Source: Burkholderiales bacterium (lineage in GTDB: Bacteria > Pseudomonadota > Gammaproteobacteria > Burkholderiales > Casimicrobiaceae). Taken from it: DNA of 9,549 nt. A program made the translations under genes and the position numbers. The notes beneath the pieces were generated by a model. That model ran no database searches and was not told the DNA's origin. It worked only from the letters and a program-made list of their open reading frames with translations. The stretch lies in contig JANXNO010000214.1 of the NCBI GenBank assembly GCA_025354075.1, positions 1 to 9,549 on the forward strand. Direction: 5' to 3'. The first letter of the stretch is position 1, and each line of letters starts with the position of its first letter. Shown one piece after another: positions 6,250 to 9,549 of this stretch.

Positions 6250-6438
6250 ATGTCGCAACTCAACATCAAACCCAATCTATCCAATTTTGATGAGTTCTAC
6301 GAGGCGCTGATTGATGCGCACCGTGGTCTCACACTCGAACAGAGTCACCAGATGAACGCGAAACTGGTGCTGCTGCTTGCAAACCACATCGGCGAGCTTG
6401 ACGTACTGAAGGACGCAATGCGAAGGGCAAAACCATGA
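6250..6438 (+). CDS. DUF2783 small protein, possible hydroxylase partner (MhaB-like)
   Basis: A 62-residue protein starting [32 protein letters not shown] and ending [24 protein letters not shown], which I recognise as the DUF2783 family: a short helical domain with the [12 protein letters not shown] and LANHIGE signatures. The frame is open upstream inside the FAD gene, but the ATG at 6250, 2 nt after that gene's stop, fits the family length. Its TGA overlaps the hmgA ATG (ATGA, 6435-6438), so the three genes are probably translationally coupled. In Pseudomonas putida U a small coupling protein, MhaB, is needed with flavoprotein MhaA to convert 3-hydroxyphenylacetate to homogentisate; this gene's size and place fit that role, but I have not aligned it to MhaB. 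It has no signal peptide, cysteine pair or membrane helix, so a cytosolic protein-binding role is likely. Confidence 0.87.
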   Translation: MSQLNIKPNLSNFDEFYEALIDAHRGLTLEQSHQMNAKLVLLLANHIGELDVLKDAMRRAKP

Positions 6439-7736
6439 CCAATACTCTCGTCTACCTTTCCGGCTTTGGCAACGAATTCGCTACCGAAGCGCTGCCCGGC
6501 GCGCTGCCTGTCGGACGAAATTCGCCGCAAAAATGTCCGTACGGACTCTACGCCGAACAACTCACCGGAACATCGTTCACGGCACCGCGCGCGGACAACC
6601 GGCGTTCATGGCTGTATCGCATTCGACCGTCAGCGATGCATTCGCCATTCAAACAGATCAATGCACGCACGCTGACCAGCGACTTCACCCAATGTGCGAC
6701 GCCACCCAACCAGTTGCGCTGGAACCCGTTACCGATGCCGACCGCAGCCACCGACTTTGTCCAAGGCTTGGTGACCTACGCGGGCAATGGCGACCCGCAC
6801 GCGCAGTCGGGCTTCGGCATCCACCTTTACGCCGCGAACTGCTCAATGATTGACCGCGTGTTCTACAACGCGGACGGCGAAATGCTGATCGTGTTGCAGC
6901 AGGGTCGTTTGCGATTTATGACCGAGCTCGGCGTGATTGAAGCCGAGCCGCATGAAATCGTGGTCATTCCGCGCGGGGTACGCTTTAGCGTTGAGCTGCT
7001 AGACACAGCGGCGCGCGGCTACATTTGTGAGAACTTCGGTGCCAACTTTCGACTGCCGGATCGCGGACCGATTGGTTCAAACGGCCTCGCCAACGCGCGC
7101 GACTTTTTGACGCCCGTGGCAGCCTACGTCGACAAGGATGAGCCGACCGAACTGATTGCTAAATTCATGGGCAATTTGTGGTCGGCACAGATGAGTCATT
7201 CGCCGCTCGACGTCGTTGCATGGCATGGCAACTACGCGCCGTACAAATACGATCTGCACCGCTTCAACGCGATTGGATCAATCAGCTTTGATCACCCTGA
7301 TCCCTCGATTTTTTTGGTACTGCATTCGGCGTCCGACACGCCCGGTGTGAGCAACATTGATTTCGTCATCTTTCCGCCGCGAATTCTCGCTATGCAGGAC
7401 ACCTTCCGTCCGCCGTGGTTTCATCGCAATATTGCTAGTGAATTCATGGGGCTGGTGCATGGTGCGTACGACGCAAAAGCCGAAGGATTTTTGCCGGGTG
7501 GCGCAAGTCTGCACAACAGCATGACCGGTCACGGTCCGGACGCAGAGACGTTCGAGAAGGCGGCAAACGCAGACACCTCCAAGCCGCACTACATTACCGA
7601 TACGATGGCGTTCATGTTTGAGACACGCACGGTGATGCGGCCGACGCGACACGCACTTGAATCCCCGGAATTACAGGTGCAGTATTCGGAGTGTTGGCAG
7701 GGAATTCAGAAGCATTTCGATCCGCTGAATCGTTAG
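6435..7736 (+). CDS. hmgA: Homogentisate 1,2-dioxygenase
   Basis: HmgA opens the aromatic ring of homogentisate with O2 to give maleylacetoacetate, the central step of tyrosine, phenylalanine and hydroxyphenylacetate catabolism. The 433-residue length is normal. The start [25 protein letters not shown] is highly typical. Key residues fall where expected, a constant five positions before human HGD: catalytic-base H287 (FDHPDPSI), and the Fe(II) ligands H330 (PPWFHRN), E336 (SEFMG) and H366 (TGHGPD). The active-site region is therefore intact and the enzyme should be functional. The ATG overlaps the upstream stop and is preceded by GAAGGG (6422-6427) at 7-nt spacing, so it can also recruit ribosomes itself. 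fahA follows after a 114-bp gap occupied by a repeat-like element. The enzyme is cytosolic and in known members is hexameric. Confidence 0.98.
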   Translation: MTNTLVYLSGFGNEFATEALPGALPVGRNSPQKCPYGLYAEQLTGTSFTAPRADNRRSWLYRIRPSAMHSPFKQINARTLTSDFTQCATPPNQLRWNPLPMPTAATDFVQGLVTYAGNGDPHAQSGFGIHLYAANCSMIDRVFYNADGEMLIVLQQGRLRFMTELGVIEAEPHEIVVIPRGVRFSVELLDTAARGYICENFGANFRLPDRGPIGSNGLANARDFLTPVAAYVDKDEPTELIAKFMGNLWSAQMSHSPLDVVAWHGNYAPYKYDLHRFNAIGSISFDHPDPSIFLVLHSASDTPGVSNIDFVIFPPRILAMQDTFRPPWFHRNIASEFMGLVHGAYDAKAEGFLPGGASLHNSMTGHGPDAETFEKAANADTSKPHYITDTMAFMFETRTVMRPTRHALESPELQVQYSECWQGIQKHFDPLNR

Positions 7737-7754
7737 CAACGCAAGTTAGACAGG

Positions 7755-7831
7755 CGTCATCCTCGCGGAGCGGGGATCCAGCGTTCTGAGCTGCTGCGAA
7801 GCAGTCCATTTGGCGCTTCGCAAGAATGACG
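7755..7831. repeat. Degenerate terminal-inverted-repeat element between hmgA and fahA
   Basis: CGTCATCCTCGCGGAGC (7755-7771) and GCTTCGCAAGAATGACG (7815-7831) are inverted repeats matching at 14 of 17 positions. The wording GTCATNCNCGCGNAG with GGGGATCCAG next to it recalls the common proteobacterial intergenic repeat of the form GTCATTCCCGCG...GGGAATCCAG. Between the arms lies a perfect hairpin CTGCT-GCGA-AGCAG (7791-7804). It fills most of the 114-bp gap and leaves the fahA start and a weak GAGA ribosome site free. It could act as a transcript-stabilising or attenuating structure. Confidence 0.55.
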
Positions 7832-7850
7832 GCATAAATAGAGAAAATTG

Positions 7851-9170
7851 ATGACTGAACTCAACGAAACCCACGACGCAGCTCTAAAGAGTTTCGTCAC
7901 GTCCGCCAACGACGGCGTCACCGACTTCCCGATCCAGAATTTACCGTTCGCGGTGTTTCGCCGCGTCGGCTCGGGTGAACCGTTTCGCGGAGGCGTGGCC
8001 ATCGGCGATCAGATTGTCGATCTTGCCCGGTTGCATCGTGCCCGTTTGTTGAGCGGTGAAGCAGCGACTGCCTGCGAAGCAGCCGCGGCGGCGACGCTCA
8101 ATGCCTTCATGGCAAAAGGCACTGCTGCGTCGTCGGCGCTACGACTCGCATTGTCACGCCAGCTGCGTGCGGGGGCAGCCGACGAATCCGAAATGCACGC
8201 GTGCCTCGTCTCGCAAAGCGATGTCGAATACGCACTGCCTGCCCACATCGGCGACTACACCGATTTCTACACGTCGGTGTATCACGCGACCAACATCGGT
8301 CGGCAGTTCCGCCCTGACAATCCGCTGTTGCCCAACTACAAATGGGTGCCGATTGGTTATCACGGTCGCGCGTCCTCCATCGCGGTTTCGGGGCAATCGT
8401 TTTCGCGGCCGGTGGGTCAGTTGATGCCGCCCGGCGCGGAAACGCCGACCCTCGCGCCGTGCAAGCGCATGGACTACGAGCTGGAGATGGGCATTTTTGT
8501 CGGCACAGGCAACGCGCTCGGCGCGCGCATAGGCATGGAGGCTGCGGAGTCGCACGTGTTCGGCCTGTGCCTGCTCAACGACTGGTCAGCGCGTGACATT
8601 CAGGGCTGGGAATATCAGCCGCTCGGCCCATTTTTATCGAAGAATTTTGCGAGTACGATTTCGCCATGGATTGTGACGTTGGAAGCGCTCGCGCCATATC
8701 GGCTGGCGTGGATACGCTCGGCCGACGACCCGCAACCGTTGCCCTATCTCGACTCCACCGGGCTACGCAGCGAAGGGGCGATCGATATCCAGCTCGAAGT
8801 GTTGATAGAAACCGCGCTCATGCGTGAGCGACGTTTGCCGCCGCACCGCATCTGCCTGACCAGCTATCGTCATGCGTACTGGACCCTTTCGCAATTGATT
8901 GCGCATCACACGGTCAACGGCTGCAACCTGCAACCGGGCGACCTGCTCGGCACCGGCACCTTGTCTGGCCCGACCGCCACTGAGGCGGGTGCCTTGATTG
9001 AACTCACGGTGGGCGGCAAGCAACCTATCACCCTGCCAGGCGGGCAATCACGCACGTTTCTGGAGGATGGCGACAGCATTACATTGCGCGCGCATTGCGC
9101 GAAACCGGGCGCGGTGCGACTTGGATTCGGTGACTGTCAGGGCACGGTGCTTCCGGCAATTCCGCTATAG
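7851..9170 (+). CDS. fahA: Fumarylacetoacetase
   Basis: FahA hydrolyses fumarylacetoacetate to fumarate and acetoacetate, ending the homogentisate pathway. The 439-residue length is usual. An N-terminal SH3-like domain (about 1-125) precedes the FAH hydrolase barrel. Active-site residues align with mouse FAH: metal ligands D138 (YTDFY), E210 and E212 (MDYELEMG) and D244 (LLNDWSARDIQGWEYQPLGPF); catalytic H145 (VYHATNIG), with R248, Q251, K264 and E384 (GALIELTVGG) in place. The threonine that follows the lysine in mouse (KSFGT) is S268 here, a mild change. ATG 7851 is preferred; an adjacent TTG at 7848 would add one residue. The ribosome site (GAGA, 7841-7844) is weak. It is last in the series, and no maleylacetoacetate isomerase gene follows before the transporter. 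Confidence 0.97.
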   Translation: MTELNETHDAALKSFVTSANDGVTDFPIQNLPFAVFRRVGSGEPFRGGVAIGDQIVDLARLHRARLLSGEAATACEAAAAATLNAFMAKGTAASSALRLALSRQLRAGAADESEMHACLVSQSDVEYALPAHIGDYTDFYTSVYHATNIGRQFRPDNPLLPNYKWVPIGYHGRASSIAVSGQSFSRPVGQLMPPGAETPTLAPCKRMDYELEMGIFVGTGNALGARIGMEAAESHVFGLCLLNDWSARDIQGWEYQPLGPFLSKNFASTISPWIVTLEALAPYRLAWIRSADDPQPLPYLDSTGLRSEGAIDIQLEVLIETALMRERRLPPHRICLTSYRHAYWTLSQLIAHHTVNGCNLQPGDLLGTGTLSGPTATEAGALIELTVGGKQPITLPGGQSRTFLEDGDSITLRAHCAKPGAVRLGFGDCQGTVLPAIPL

Positions 9171-9198
9171 CCATCGCGCGCTGCGTCGTCGGGTTTTC

Positions 9199-9229
9199 GC
9201 TAGCGTTACCGCTCTCTCACAACGCTAGC
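9199..9229. repeat. Inverted repeat GCTAGCGTT/AACGCTAGC before the TRAP gene
   Basis: GCTAGCGTT (9199-9207) and AACGCTAGC (9221-9229) are perfect 9-bp inverted repeats around a 13-base loop. Each arm holds the palindrome GCTAGC, centres 25 bp apart. It lies 28 bp after the fahA stop and 33 bp before the transporter start. There is no T tract after it, so an operator or a transcript 3'-end hairpin is more likely than a classical terminator. Confidence 0.5.
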
Positions 9230-9262
9230 ATGCCTACATTCTTAAATCAAAAGGAGGGTTTG

Positions 9263-9549
9263 ATGAAACGGATACTGAAGTCTGTCACTGCGCTGGTAGC
9301 TGTCACGATCGCGGCGGCCGCCGCCCCGACGCACGCACAAACGCCGACACCGGAGATCATCCTGAAGGTCTCGCATTTTTGGGCTCCGGGCGCGATGGCA
9401 CCGACCAAAATCATCGGGCCGTGGTGTGACAAGATCAACAAGGACTCCGGCGGTAAACTCAAGTGCCAGATCTATCCGTCGATGCAGCTCGGTGGCACGC
9501 CGGCGCAAGCCTACGATCAGGTCAAGGACGGCGTTGCCGACATCGCGTA
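9263..9549 (+). CDS. TRAP transporter periplasmic substrate-binding protein, DctP type (3' truncated)
   Basis: An ATG at 9263 follows a strong ribosome site, AAGGAGGG (9251-9258), and the frame stays open to the window end (95 codons of a family near 330-370). The N-terminus is a Sec signal peptide: MKRILK, a hydrophobic core LVAVTIAAAAA, and a likely cleavage after THA at residue 25. The mature part (EIILKVSHFWAPGAMAPTKII...WCDKINKDSGGKLKCQIYPSMQLGGTPAQAYDQVKDGVADIA) has the DctP-family opening strand and the QLGG...D.V..GVADIA motif. Such proteins bind organic acids in the periplasm and pass them to the DctQM membrane units, which use an ion gradient; those genes would be expected just beyond the window. 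Position after fahA suggests an aromatic or related acid as ligand, but this is only inference. Confidence 0.92.
   Translation, partial: MKRILKSVTALVAVTIAAAAAPTHAQTPTPEIILKVSHFWAPGAMAPTKIIGPWCDKINKDSGGKLKCQIYPSMQLGGTPAQAYDQVKDGVADIA

Noticed and set aside
1..9549. CRISPR array, tRNA, rRNA, integrase or transposase genes
   Set aside because: No regularly spaced repeats, cloverleaf-like sequences or recombinase motifs were seen on either strand.

Overview
The window looks like part of a betaproteobacterial chromosome, probably Burkholderiales. The evidence is GC-rich, tightly packed genes and a homogentisate-type aromatic catabolic cluster whose proteins resemble those I know from that group. 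The assignment rests on recognising protein families, not on a search.

Left part (1-2394, + strand): the 3' end of a dihydrodipicolinate synthase/N-acetylneuraminate lyase family gene; a GTG-started gene overlapping it by 4 nt whose C-terminal half carries the GT90/CAP10 glycosyltransferase signature; a 100-bp gap with a perfect 18-bp palindrome; and a hotdog-fold acyl-CoA thioesterase. A 169-bp AT-richer gap (2395-2563) separates this block from the convergent iclR-type gene. It holds only a weak terminator-like hairpin.

Central and right part (2564-9170): a catabolic cluster. An IclR-type regulator on the - strand is divergent from a + strand series: an MBL-fold protein with a degenerate metal motif, a class A FAD aromatic-ring hydroxylase, a 62-aa DUF2783 protein, homogentisate 1,2-dioxygenase (hmgA) and fumarylacetoacetase (fahA). 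HmgA and FahA open the homogentisate ring and cleave fumarylacetoacetate to fumarate and acetoacetate. The hydroxylase plus small protein is arranged like MhaA/MhaB, the 3-hydroxyphenylacetate 6-hydroxylase pair that feeds homogentisate, so the cluster may turn a hydroxyphenylacetate-like acid into central metabolites. The maleylacetoacetate isomerase expected between HmgA and FahA is not in the window.

Right edge (9263-9549): the start of a DctP-type TRAP transporter periplasmic binding protein with a clear signal peptide, possibly the uptake system for the pathway's substrate.

Non-coding structure is richer than usual. It includes a pair of identical, inverted, self-palindromic elements upstream of the MBL gene; a degenerate terminal-inverted-repeat element between hmgA and fahA; a dispersed-repeat-like stretch that appears to lie in frame inside the FAD hydroxylase gene; and a TTAGCGAA-type motif repeated in the iclR/MBL intergenic region, with a near match before the TRAP gene. 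I see no wholly new defence or mobile system. The most unusual items are the MBL protein with lost ligands, the in-frame repeat and the bacterial GT90 gene.
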